Origin: an uncultured Clostridia bacterium
GTDB taxonomy: Bacteria > Bacillota > Clostridia > TANB77 > CAG-508
Length of the DNA stretch: 64,000 nt
Assembly (NCBI GenBank): GCA_947632605.1
Contig: CANRPX010000001.1
Location: 1 to 64,000, forward strand
Direction: 5' to 3'
The translations under genes were made by a program, and so were the position numbers. Below, piece by piece: positions 8,887-17,350 of the stretch (the stretch's first letter is position 1; each line of letters begins with the position of its first letter). The notes under the pieces were generated by a model that had not been told where the DNA came from, searched no databases, and was given only the letters and a program-made list of their open reading frames with translations.

Positions 8887-8994
8887 ATGTTAGCTACAAA
8901 AATTTTTAATAAAATAAAAAATATTGCAAGCATGAACATCTATTTTTTATTTGCTTTTTTTCACATTTTTATTTATAAGAATAATAATTTTTAA
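8887..8994 (+). CDS. Candidate 35-codon leader peptide of carAB
   Basis: A small ORF with an upstream GGAAAGGAA ribosome site, starting ATG at 8887 and ending TAA at 8992-8994. Its second half is coded almost wholly by U-rich codons (six Phe, three Ile and others). The stop codon lies on the left arm of the intrinsic terminator at 8993-9024. This matches the logic of the enterobacterial pyrBI leader, where scarce UTP stalls polymerase in U runs, the ribosome catches up and blocks the hairpin. That role is inferred; in such AT-rich DNA a short U-rich ORF could be chance. Confidence 0.45.
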   Translation: MLATKIFNKIKNIASMNIYFLFAFFHIFIYKNNNF

Positions 8995-9024
8995 CACTAA
9001 ATTTTTTATTTAGTGTTTTTTTTT
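8993..9024 (+). terminator. Attenuator-like terminator before carA
   Basis: A perfect 10-bp stem (AACACTAAAT 8993-9002 with 9008-9017), a 5-base T loop and nine T. It stands between the only visible promoter and carA, so carAB expression must depend on read-through. Confidence 0.8.
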
Positions 9025-9064
9025 GGAAATTACATTAGTATTTAAAATAAGAAAGGAAAGAAAA

Positions 9065-10150
9065 ATGGTAGGGTATTTAGTACTAGAAAATGGTGAAATT
9101 TTTGAAGGAGAAAGAATTGGTTATAATGTAGATACAGCATGTGAAGTGGTATTTAATACAGGAATGGCAGGATATATAGAAACATTTACAGATCCTTCTT
9201 ATGCAGGTCAAGGTATAGTTATGACATATCCATTAATTGGAAATTATGGTGTTATACCAGAAGATTATGAATCAGATGGAATTTTTGCAAAAGCAGTTTT
9301 TATTCATGATTTAGCAGAATTTGAAAGTAATTTTAGATCTAAATTTAATTTAGATAAATTTTTAAGAGATTATAAAATACCAGGCCTTACAGATGTTAAT
9401 ACTAGAAAATTAACAAAAATGCTAAGAGATGCTGGAACTATGAGAGGATATCTTACATCTAATATTAGCAATATTGATGAGATTATGGAAAACATTAAAA
9501 AATACGATATTGGAAAAATAGTAGATAGAGTAACTTCAAAAGAAGTTCAAATTTATGGAAGAAGAAAACCAATAAGAATAGCATTAATGGATTATGGAAT
9601 GAAACATAATATAGTAAATTCTCTTTTAAAAAGAGGAGCAGAGGTTACTGTATTTCCAGCTAATACACCAGCTGAAAAAGTAATTGCAATAAAACCAGAT
9701 GGAATAATGCTTTCAAATGGACCAGGAAATCCAGAAGAATGTACTTTTCAAATAAATGTTATTAAAAAATTGTATGAATCAGATATACCAATACTTGGAA
9801 TATGTTTAGGACATCAACTTATGGCACTTGCAAATGGAGCAAAAACAGCAAAATTAAAGTATGGACATAGAGGACCTAATCATCCAGTAAGAGATTTAAA
9901 AGAAGATAGAGTACATATTACTTCTCAAAATCATGGATATTATGTAGTTGAGGAAAGTGTAAATCCTAAAATAGCAGAAGTTTCTCATATAAATTTAAAT
10001 GATGGAACAGTAGAGGGACTAAGATATAAAAATAAAGATATTTTTACAGTTCAATTTCATCCAGAAGCTTGTCCAGGACCAGAAGATACAGCTTATATAT
10101 TTGATGAATTTATAGATTTAATAAAGGAGAAAAAAGATGCCAAAAAATAA
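9065..10150 (+). CDS. carA: Carbamoyl-phosphate synthase small (glutaminase) subunit
   Basis: 361 residues from the ATG at 9065, which has an AGGAAAG site and starts with the family pattern VGYLVLENGEIFEG. An upstream ATT/TTG extension exists in frame but crosses the terminator's T run and is rejected. The N-terminal half is the CarA-specific domain (NTGMAGY, TDPSYAGQ). The C-terminal half is a class I glutamine amidotransferase with the nucleophile elbow GICLGHQ and the QFHPEA histidine/glutamate pair. It releases ammonia from glutamine for CarB, feeding pyrimidine and arginine synthesis. It overlaps carB by 14 bases, so the subunits are translationally coupled. Confidence 0.96.
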   Translation: MVGYLVLENGEIFEGERIGYNVDTACEVVFNTGMAGYIETFTDPSYAGQGIVMTYPLIGNYGVIPEDYESDGIFAKAVFIHDLAEFESNFRSKFNLDKFLRDYKIPGLTDVNTRKLTKMLRDAGTMRGYLTSNISNIDEIMENIKKYDIGKIVDRVTSKEVQIYGRRKPIRIALMDYGMKHNIVNSLLKRGAEVTVFPANTPAEKVIAIKPDGIMLSNGPGNPEECTFQINVIKKLYESDIPILGICLGHQLMALANGAKTAKLKYGHRGPNHPVRDLKEDRVHITSQNHGYYVVEESVNPKIAEVSHINLNDGTVEGLRYKNKDIFTVQFHPEACPGPEDTAYIFDEFIDLIKEKKDAKK

Positions 10151-13100
10151 AAGTATTAAAAAAGTTTTAGTTATAGGATCAGGACCAATTATAATTGGTC
10201 AAGCAGCAGAATTTGATTATGCAGGAACACAAGCTTGTAGAGAATTAAAAAAAGAAGGAATAGAAGTTGTTTTAGTTAATTCAAATCCAGCAACTATTAT
10301 GACAGATAAAAATATGGCTGATAAAATTTATATTGAGCCTTTAACAGTAGAAACTGTTAAAAAAATAATAGAAATAGAAAAGCCAGATAGCATACTTCCA
10401 AATTTAGGTGGACAAACAGGACTTAATTTAGCAATGGAACTTGCAGAATCAGGATTTTTAGAAGATAAAAAAGTTACACTTTTAGGAACAGGTGTAGATG
10501 GTATTAGAAATGCAGAAGATAGACAATGCTTTAAAGATATGATGGAATCTATAAATGAACCTTGTATTGCAAGTAAAGTAGTTCATACTGTTGATGATGC
10601 AATAGATTTCACTAAAGAAATAGGATTACCAGTTATTATTAGACCAGCATATACTTTAGGTGGTACTGGTGGAGGTATAGCTACAACTATGGAAGAACTT
10701 GAAGAAATTGCAGGATCTGGTATAAGAATGTCTAGAGTAAATGAAATATTAGTTGAAAAATGTATTACTGGATGGAAAGAAATTGAATATGAAGTAATGA
10801 GAGATAGCAAAGGAAATTGTATTACAATTTGTAATATGGAAAACATAGACCCAGTTGGTGTACATACAGGAGATAGTATTGTTGTTGCTCCTTCTCAAAC
10901 ATTATCAGATAAAGAATATCAAATGCTTAGAACTTCAGCTATAAAAATTATTTCTGCATTAAAGATTCAAGGTGGATGCAATGTTCAATTTGCATTAAAT
11001 CCAAACAGTTTTGAATATGCAGTAATAGAAGTAAATCCTAGAGTAAGTCGTTCATCAGCATTAGCTTCAAAAGCAACTGGTTATCCAATTGCTAAAGTTG
11101 CAACAAAAATAGCTATTGGATATACACTAGATGAAATAAAAAATGAAGTTACAGGAAAAACTTATGCTTGTTTTGAACCAGTACTTGATTATGTAGTAGT
11201 TAAAATACCAAAATGGCCATTTAAAAAATTCCTTACAGCAAATAGAGTATTAGGAACTCAAATGAAAGCTACTGGAGAAGTTATGGCTATTGCTCCAAAT
11301 CTAGAAGCAGGGTTGATGAAAGCTGTGCGTTCATTAGAGGAAAATGTTGATTATTTAAGTTTAGATAAATTAAAAGATTTAGATAAAAAAGAACTAGAAG
11401 AAAGACTAGAACATGTTGATAATGAAAGAATTTTTGTTATAGCAGAAGCTATAAGAAAAGAAATTTCAGTAGAAAGAATACATGAAATTACTACAATAGA
11501 CAGATTTTTTATTGGTATAGTATATAAATTAGTAAAAATGGAAAGAGAATTAGAACTTAATAAAATGAATTCTAAAATGCTTGAAAAAGCTAAAAGATTA
11601 GGATTTACTGATAAAGTAATAGCAAAACTTTCTGGAAAAACTGAAAAAGAAATAAAAGATTTAAGAATAAAAAATAATATAGTTGCTAATTTTAAAATGG
11701 TTGATACTTGTAGTGCAGAGTTTGAAGCAAAAACACCATATTATTATTCAAGTTATGATGATGAAAATGAAGTAAGAGAATCTAATAATAAAAAAGTCAT
11801 TGTTTTAGGATCAGGCCCAATAAGAATTGGTCAAGGTATTGAATTTGATTATTGTAGTGTTCATGGAGTTTGGGCTCTAAAAAAACAAGGATATGAAACT
11901 ATAATTGTAAATAATAACCCAGAAACAGTAAGTACTGATTTTGATATTGCAGATAGGCTATATTTTGAACCTTTAACACCAGAAGATGTTGAAAACATAA
12001 TAAATGTTGAAAAACCTTATGGAGCAATAGTTCAATTTGGTGGACAAACAGCAATAAAACTAACAAAAGCTTTATCAGATATGGGTGTTCATATTATGGG
12101 AACGCAAGAAGTTGATATGGATAGAGCAGAAGATAGAAAAGAATTTGATGAAGCATTAAATAATTGTGGTATTTTAAGACCACAAGGAAGTACAATTTAT
12201 ACAGTAAATGAAGCAATTACAGTAGCAAATAAATTAGGATATCCAGTTTTAGTAAGACCATCTTATGTTCTTGGTGGACAAGGAATGGCAATTGCTTATG
12301 ATGATGCAGAAATAACAGAATATGTAAATGAAATAAACACAATAGCACAAGAACATCCAATATTAGTAGATAAATATATTTTAGGAAGAGAAGTTGAAGT
12401 TGATGCAATTTGTGATGGTGATGATGTTTTAATTCCTGGAATAATGGAACACTTGGAAAGAGCAGGTATTCATTCAGGAGATAGTATTTCAGTTTATCCA
12501 ACACAAAATGTAGAAAAAGAACATGAAAAAACAATAATAGAATATACTACAAAAATTGCAAAAGAGCTTAATGTAATAGGAATTTTAAATATACAGTTCA
12601 TAATAAGTGAAGGAAAAGTTTATATTATAGAAGTAAATCCACGTTCAAGTAGAACAGTTCCATATATTAGTAAAGTTACAAATCTACCAATGATAGATAT
12701 TGCTACAAATGTTATATTAGGTAAAAAATTAAAAGATTTAGGATATGGAACAGGATTGTATAAAAAAAGTGAATATATATGTGTTAAAATGCCAGTATTT
12801 TCTTTTGAAAAAATTAAAAATGCTGATACAAGTTTAGGACCAGAAATGAAATCTACAGGAGAAGTTTTAGGAGTAGCTAAAAAATTCGAAGACGCAATTT
12901 TAAAAGCATTTATAGCAAGTGGTGCAAATGTATCAACAAGTGGTTCAATATTGATAACTGTAAGAGATAAAGATAAAGAAGAAATGCTTCCAATAGCCGA
13001 AAAATTTAAGAAAAAAGGATTTTCAATTTATGCAACCTCAGGAACTTCAGCTTTCTTAAAAACACATGGTGTAGATTCTATTGTAATTGAAAAACTATGG

Positions 13101-13334
13101 GAAGGAAAAAATAGTATAATAGATTTGATTGAATCTGGAAAGATTAATTTTGTAATTAATACTCCAACAAAAGGAAAACAATCTAATAGAGATGGATTTA
13201 AAATTAGAAGAATGGCTGTTGAATGTAAAATACCTTGCTTTACATCATTAGATACAGTAAATGCATTATATCAAGCTATTGAAGATGAAACAGGGGAACA
13301 AGATTTAACACCAGTTGATATTACAAAAATTTAA
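10137..13334 (+). CDS. carB: Carbamoyl-phosphate synthase large subunit
   Basis: 1065 residues, full length. Two homologous ATP-grasp halves start with the matching motifs LVIGSGPIIIGQAAEFDYAG (residue ~10) and VLGSGPIRIGQGIEFDYC (residue ~557). Each half has the RPSYVLGG/RPAYTLGG-type ATP-binding stretch and an EVNPR motif. The C-terminal ~130 residues form the MGS-like allosteric domain with the KGFSIYATSGTS stretch that binds UMP, IMP or ornithine in relatives. It makes carbamoyl phosphate from bicarbonate, ammonia and two ATP. There is no pyr or arg cluster around it; carAB stands alone. Confidence 0.97.
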   Translation: MPKNKSIKKVLVIGSGPIIIGQAAEFDYAGTQACRELKKEGIEVVLVNSNPATIMTDKNMADKIYIEPLTVETVKKIIEIEKPDSILPNLGGQTGLNLAMELAESGFLEDKKVTLLGTGVDGIRNAEDRQCFKDMMESINEPCIASKVVHTVDDAIDFTKEIGLPVIIRPAYTLGGTGGGIATTMEELEEIAGSGIRMSRVNEILVEKCITGWKEIEYEVMRDSKGNCITICNMENIDPVGVHTGDSIVVAPSQTLSDKEYQMLRTSAIKIISALKIQGGCNVQFALNPNSFEYAVIEVNPRVSRSSALASKATGYPIAKVATKIAIGYTLDEIKNEVTGKTYACFEPVLDYVVVKIPKWPFKKFLTANRVLGTQMKATGEVMAIAPNLEAGLMKAVRSLEENVDYLSLDKLKDLDKKELEERLEHVDNERIFVIAEAIRKEISVERIHEITTIDRFFIGIVYKLVKMERELELNKMNSKMLEKAKRLGFTDKVIAKLSGKTEKEIKDLRIKNNIVANFKMVDTCSAEFEAKTPYYYSSYDDENEVRESNNKKVIVLGSGPIRIGQGIEFDYCSVHGVWALKKQGYETIIVNNNPETVSTDFDIADRLYFEPLTPEDVENIINVEKPYGAIVQFGGQTAIKLTKALSDMGVHIMGTQEVDMDRAEDRKEFDEALNNCGILRPQGSTIYTVNEAITVANKLGYPVLVRPSYVLGGQGMAIAYDDAEITEYVNEINTIAQEHPILVDKYILGREVEVDAICDGDDVLIPGIMEHLERAGIHSGDSISVYPTQNVEKEHEKTIIEYTTKIAKELNVIGILNIQFIISEGKVYIIEVNPRSSRTVPYISKVTNLPMIDIATNVILGKKLKDLGYGTGLYKKSEYICVKMPVFSFEKIKNADTSLGPEMKSTGEVLGVAKKFEDAILKAFIASGANVSTSGSILITVRDKDKEEMLPIAEKFKKKGFSIYATSGTSAFLKTHGVDSIVIEKLWEGKNSIIDLIESGKINFVINTPTKGKQSNRDGFKIRRMAVECKIPCFTSLDTVNALYQAIEDETGEQDLTPVDITKI

Positions 13335-13364
13335 GATACGGAATAGATAATTATTAAATTTTTA

Positions 13365-13393
13365 TTGCAAAATTTGACATATTTTTATATAAT
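13365..13393 (+). promoter_or_regulatory. Promoter of the tetR-fadD operon
   Basis: TTGCAA (13365-13370), 17 bases, TATAAT (13388-13393). The transcript start would fall at the left edge of the palindrome at 13394-13427. Confidence 0.7.
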
Positions 13394-13427
13394 AATACAA
13401 AATCTTGCTTGCTCAAGATTTTGTATT
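13394..13427. promoter_or_regulatory. Palindrome at the tetR start site: operator and/or carB terminator
   Basis: A 14-bp perfect inverted repeat (13394-13407 with 13414-13427) around CTTGCT. Its place immediately after the -10 box and before the TetR gene is typical of an autoregulatory operator. It could also fold as the terminator of carB, since five T follow. Both readings fit. Confidence 0.6.
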
Positions 13428-13447
13428 TTTAATTTAAGGTGAAATTT

Positions 13448-14032
13448 ATGAACAAAACAAAAAGGAAAATATTTGAAACATCATTAAAACTTTTTTCAGA
13501 AAAAGGTTATGATGCTACTAGTATAGAAGAAATAACAGCAACGGTTGGTGTAGCAAAAGGTACACTATATTATCATTTTAATAGTAAAGAAGAAATATTT
13601 AATTTCCTTGTTGAAGAGGGAATGAAACTTTTAATTAATAGTATAGAAATAAAAATTTCAAAATGTGATAATGTTCTTGATAAAATAAAAGCAGTATCTT
13701 TAATTCAATTAAAAGCTGTTAAAAAATATGAAAACTTGCTAACTATTGTAATGAGTCAAACTTGGGGAAATGAAACAAGAAATGTCTTTTGCAAAGAAAA
13801 AGTTATTGAATATATAGAAGTTATAAAAAATATTGTGCAAGAAGGTGTAGATAATGGAGATATTGTAAAATGTGATTCAGAAATATTAGCTGCTGAAATC
13901 TTTTCATTAACATGTTCAACTTTAATATATAAAAGAAAAGTTGGATTAGATGAAATAGATGTACAAAGGATATATTCAGAATATGAAAAAACTTTATTTA
14001 ATAAAATTAGTATAAGAAGGGAAGAAAAATAG
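13448..14032 (+). CDS. TetR-family transcriptional regulator
   Basis: 194 residues from the ATG at 13448, preceded by AAGGTG at a good distance; a GTG at 13439 lies within that site. The N-terminal helix-turn-helix is classic TetR (FSEKGYDATSIEEITATVGVAKGTLYYHF). The C-terminal ligand domain is divergent. The next gene, an acyl-CoA synthetase, starts one base after its stop, so this is probably a fatty-acid-responsive regulator of the FadR/FasR kind. The ligand is inferred from context only. A long palindrome overlaps its promoter region. Confidence 0.88.
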   Translation: MNKTKRKIFETSLKLFSEKGYDATSIEEITATVGVAKGTLYYHFNSKEEIFNFLVEEGMKLLINSIEIKISKCDNVLDKIKAVSLIQLKAVKKYENLLTIVMSQTWGNETRNVFCKEKVIEYIEVIKNIVQEGVDNGDIVKCDSEILAAEIFSLTCSTLIYKRKVGLDEIDVQRIYSEYEKTLFNKISIRREEK

Positions 14033-14033
14033 A

Positions 14034-15770
14034 ATGAGCGAAAGAATCTACAAAGGTTGCGAGAGAATATTTGAAACAAAAAAGTTTAACAATATTAAAG
14101 AAATTATAAACAATACTAAAAAAGAATATGGTACATCAGCAGCATTCAAATTTAAAACATCTGATGTTATGAAAGTAATGACTTATGATGAATATATTGA
14201 TGAAGTAAATGCTTTAGGAACTGCATTAGTTAGCATAGGACTTAAAGATAAAAGAATAGGTGTTATATCTGAAAACAGATATGAATGGGAAGAAGCATAT
14301 TTATCAATAGTTTGTGGAACTGGTATAGTAGTACCACTTGACAAAGCACTACCAGAAAACGAAATTTTTAGTTTAATCGAACGTTCAGAAATAGAAGCAA
14401 TTTTCTATTCTGCAAAATATGATGAAATAATGAAAAAAGCAGCTTTAAAGGGAATAGGAAAAGTTAAATTCTTTATTTCTATGGATAATGAAGAAAAACA
14501 AGGAGAGATATATTCTCAAAAAGAATTAGTAAAACTTGGAAAAGATTTGTTAAAAAATGGTGCTAGAACATTTTTAGATGCTGAAATAGATAATGATGCA
14601 ATGTCAATACTTTTATTTACATCAGGAACAACTGCTAAATCTAAAGCAGTTCAATTATCACATACAAATATTTGTACAAATCTTTATGACATAGCATCTG
14701 TTTTTGATTGTAGCAAAGAAGATACATTTTTATCTTTTTTACCATTACATCATGTTTTTGAGTGCACAGTAGGATTTTTATATCCAGTAAGTGTAGGTTC
14801 TTCTATTGCATTCTGTTCAGGAATTAGACATATTGCAGAAAATTTAAAAGAATATCAAATAAGTGTTATGATTTCTGTTCCAGTACTTTTTGAAAATATG
14901 TATAAAAAAGTAATGAAATCTATTGAAGATAAAGGAAAATTAGGAACAGTAAAATTTGGAATAAAATTAAGTAAAGTAACAAAATTGTTAGGAATTGATA
15001 TAAGAAGAAAATTATTTAAAGAGATACATGAAAATCTTGGAGGAAAATTAAGATTATTTGTTGCAGGAGCAGCTGCTTTTGATAAAGAAGTTGAAAAAGG
15101 ATACAATGATTTAGGAATAGATACATATCAAGGATATGGATTAAGTGAAGCTTCTCCAGTTGTTGCAGCAGAACATAAAACTTGTACAAAATTAGGATCA
15201 ATAGGAAAGCCATTTCCAAGTTTAGAAGCAAAAATAGTTGAGCCAAATGAATTAGGAATTGGAGAACTTGCTGTTAAAGGACCAAGTGTTATGCTTGGAT
15301 ATTATAATTATGAAGAAAAAGGTGTTACAGATGATGGATGGCTACTTACAGGAGATTTAGGATATATAGATAGTGACGGATTTATATTTTTAACAGGTCG
15401 TAAGAAGAGTGTTATAGTACTAAAAAACGGAAAAAATGTATATCCAGAAGAAATAGAAACATTAATCGATAAAATACCAGGAGTAAAAGAATCTTTTGTA
15501 TTTGCAAGACCAGATAAGGATGATGAAAATTCTGTAAAGTTAGGTGTTAAAATAGTTTATGATAAAGAAATTGTAAAAGATATTTACGGAACAGAAGATT
15601 TGGAAGAAATTAGAAAATCATTATGGGAAAAAGTTAAAGAAGTAAATAGAAAAATGCCTACATATAAATATATAAAAGAAATGATTTTAACAGAAGAAGA
15701 ATTAATAAAAACTACAACATTAAAAGTAAAAAGATTTGAAGAAATAAAGACAGTTTTAGAAGTAAAATAA
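14034..15770 (+). CDS. Long-chain acyl-CoA synthetase (AMP-forming)
   Basis: 578 residues of the ANL superfamily. The P-loop motif is LLFTSGTTAKSKAVQLSH (near residue 195). The A5 stretch is YQGYGLSEASPVV, the A7 aspartate lies in LLTGDLGYID, and the A8 hinge is in LTGRKKSVIVLKNGKNVYPEEIE. It activates a fatty acid with ATP and transfers it to CoA at the membrane. The ACSL-like layout and the GEL segments favour long-chain substrates, but the exact chain length is not readable. It is coupled to the TetR gene by one base. Confidence 0.88.
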   Translation: MSERIYKGCERIFETKKFNNIKEIINNTKKEYGTSAAFKFKTSDVMKVMTYDEYIDEVNALGTALVSIGLKDKRIGVISENRYEWEEAYLSIVCGTGIVVPLDKALPENEIFSLIERSEIEAIFYSAKYDEIMKKAALKGIGKVKFFISMDNEEKQGEIYSQKELVKLGKDLLKNGARTFLDAEIDNDAMSILLFTSGTTAKSKAVQLSHTNICTNLYDIASVFDCSKEDTFLSFLPLHHVFECTVGFLYPVSVGSSIAFCSGIRHIAENLKEYQISVMISVPVLFENMYKKVMKSIEDKGKLGTVKFGIKLSKVTKLLGIDIRRKLFKEIHENLGGKLRLFVAGAAAFDKEVEKGYNDLGIDTYQGYGLSEASPVVAAEHKTCTKLGSIGKPFPSLEAKIVEPNELGIGELAVKGPSVMLGYYNYEEKGVTDDGWLLTGDLGYIDSDGFIFLTGRKKSVIVLKNGKNVYPEEIETLIDKIPGVKESFVFARPDKDDENSVKLGVKIVYDKEIVKDIYGTEDLEEIRKSLWEKVKEVNRKMPTYKYIKEMILTEEELIKTTTLKVKRFEEIKTVLEVK

Positions 15771-15837
15771 TATTACAAAATGTTACAAAAAGACTTAAAA
15801 TGTAATAAAAATGTAACAGAAAAAGTCGAAAAAACTC

Positions 15838-15866
15838 TTGTGATTTTACGGAAAACGAGATATAAT
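15838..15866 (+). promoter_or_regulatory. Promoter of the unknown acidic-protein gene
   Basis: TTGTGA (15838-15843), 17 bases, TATAAT (15861-15866), 44 bases before the start codon. Confidence 0.7.
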
Positions 15867-15910
15867 AACTTTAGTATTTAATTAGATTGATACGAAGGAG
15901 GTAGTTTACA

Positions 15911-16843
15911 ATGTCATTTTTTCATAAATCAGGCATAGTAAACGTGAAAATGGTGATCACGGAAGAAAAAATATTATCAAATATAGATAAAATTCAAAAA
16001 TTAATAAATCCAAATAGTAAAAAACAAATAATTCAATTAGAGGATGATTCTTATTTTAAAGATTTAGTAGAATCAATAAAAACTTATCTTTTAGAATATC
16101 CTAACAAAAAGAATTTTCCAAGCAGTGTTTATAGAGCAGCTTATGATTTAGTTGAATATGCAACAAATCAATTTGAAGAAAATACTAAAAAAATTGAAGA
16201 ATTAATTAGACAAAGAGAGAAAAATATAAAATTAGCTAGCATCTTAAGAGATGCTACAACAGCTGTTCAAGCAAAAGCAAAAAATTGGAAAGAGATTGTT
16301 AAAAAAGTAGAAGCAAAATATCCATCAGATGTTGCTGAAGCATTAACAATAATAGGAAAATCTAAAGATCAAACAACTGAAGAATATGAAAATGCTGTTA
16401 AATTAATTGAAGCAAAAGCTAATAACTTAGAGAGCAACTTACATATTGAAATTGATATGGAAAGAATAGAAGATAGATCAAAAGCTTTAAGTTATATTGG
16501 AATAGAAGTTGCAGAAGCATTAAAATATATTCCTGCACCAGTTGAAGATGGTTTAGGATTAGTAGAAGTTAAAGGTCAAGATGATGTTGTTTCAAATGCA
16601 GTTGTTGAAACAGAAGAAATTGGAGAAACAGTAGAAGAAGTTGCTTCTGAAAATACAGTTGAAACAAGTGAAGATGGGGCTGAATTAGATACATATTTTG
16701 AAGAAACAAGATTTGAAGCAAAACCTTCATTATGGCAAAGAATTAAAAATAGTAAATTTGTTAGAACTATTAGATATATAATGCAAATAAGAGTTGTATT
16801 AGATTATCCAGCTTTACCAGAAGGAAAGGGAGACAATTATTAA
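15911..16843 (+). CDS. Unknown cytoplasmic helical protein
   Basis: 310 residues with no signal peptide or clear membrane helix. Residues ~10-215 are helix-rich and charged, with coiled-coil-like stretches (for example around residues 85-110). Residues ~216-265 are an acidic, low-complexity linker of E, V, T and A. The last ~45 residues are basic and aromatic (LWQRIKNSKFVRTIRYIMQIR), which suggests a membrane- or protein-docking end. I do not recognise a family. A strong GAAGGAGG site and its own promoter and terminator show a real, well-expressed single gene. Codon use matches the host. Confidence 0.75.
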   Translation: MSFFHKSGIVNVKMVITEEKILSNIDKIQKLINPNSKKQIIQLEDDSYFKDLVESIKTYLLEYPNKKNFPSSVYRAAYDLVEYATNQFEENTKKIEELIRQREKNIKLASILRDATTAVQAKAKNWKEIVKKVEAKYPSDVAEALTIIGKSKDQTTEEYENAVKLIEAKANNLESNLHIEIDMERIEDRSKALSYIGIEVAEALKYIPAPVEDGLGLVEVKGQDDVVSNAVVETEEIGETVEEVASENTVETSEDGAELDTYFEETRFEAKPSLWQRIKNSKFVRTIRYIMQIRVVLDYPALPEGKGDNY

Positions 16844-16863
16844 TAAATTTAAATATAATTATT

Positions 16864-16899
16864 AAGAAAGTAGTCAAAAAACTACTTTCTTTTTTTTAT
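16864..16899 (+). terminator. Terminator before arsR
   Basis: A perfect 10-bp stem (16865-16874 with 16881-16890) followed by eight T. Confidence 0.92.
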
Positions 16900-16905
16900 T
16901 ATGTA

Positions 16906-16934
16906 TTGACAAAAAACTATATTTTATTTATAAT
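16906..16934 (+). promoter_or_regulatory. Promoter of the arsR-P-ATPase operon
   Basis: Perfect TTGACA (16906-16911) and TATAAT (16929-16934) 17 bases apart. The strength implies that repression by the adjacent operator is needed. Confidence 0.9.
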
Positions 16935-16962
16935 GAATATATGAACAATTATTCATATATTC
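16935..16962. promoter_or_regulatory. ArsR/SmtB-type operator
   Basis: An 11-bp perfect inverted repeat (16935-16945 with 16952-16962) around a 6-base centre, abutting the -10 box. Its core TGAACAATTATTCA agrees with the known SmtB/ZiaR-class pattern of TGAAC/GTTCA half-sites with AT-rich flanks. A bound repressor would block polymerase at the start site. Confidence 0.85.
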
Positions 16963-16990
16963 AAATATAATATACAAAGGAGCAAAGATT

Positions 16991-17350
16991 ATGAATGAAG
17001 AGTATAATAACGAAGATCTTCAAGTTGTAGATGAAGAAAAGGTTTTAAGAGTAAAATCAACACTTCCAAAAGATGAATTAATTTTTGACTTAGCAGAACT
17101 TTTTAAAGTTTTTGGAGATTCAACAAGAATGAAAATTATATGTACTTTATTGGAAGAAGAATTATGTGTAGGAGATATTGCTTGTATTACAAATTCAACT
17201 CCATCTGCTATTTCACATCAATTACGAGTATTAAAACAATCAAAATTAGTTAAATATAGAAAAGATGGAAAAGTCGTGTATTACTCATTAGATGATGATC
17301 ACGTTAAACAAATATTTGAGAAAGGACGTGAACACATTGAAGAAATATAG
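16991..17350 (+). CDS. Zinc/cadmium-sensing ArsR/SmtB-family repressor
   Basis: 119 residues. The winged helix-turn-helix spans residues ~35-100, with FGDSTRMKIICTLLEEELCVGDIA and SAISHQLRVLKQSKLVKYRKDGK. The metal site of the alpha-5 helix is fully present as D-x-H-x10-H-x2-E: D102, H104, H115, E118, as in SmtB. The alpha-3 cysteine motif is partial (ELCVGD with one more Cys after DIA), unlike the ELCVCD of CadC. So zinc sensing by alpha-5 is most likely, with cadmium or lead also possible. It overlaps the transporter gene and has a matching operator in its own promoter. Confidence 0.92.
   Translation: MNEEYNNEDLQVVDEEKVLRVKSTLPKDELIFDLAELFKVFGDSTRMKIICTLLEEELCVGDIACITNSTPSAISHQLRVLKQSKLVKYRKDGKVVYYSLDDDHVKQIFEKGREHIEEI

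Noticed and set aside
8830..9064. PyrR-binding leader for carAB
   Set aside because: The PyrR anti-antiterminator pattern (a purine-rich AGAGAGG-type loop) is absent; only the leader ORF and one hairpin are seen.
9023..9064. Longer carA starting at 9023
   Set aside because: The extra 14 codons cross the terminator's T run and have no ribosome site; family alignment starts at the ATG at 9065.
12217..12534. Minus-strand ORF of 105 codons inside carB
   Set aside because: Leucine- and histidine-rich shadow of the carB codons.
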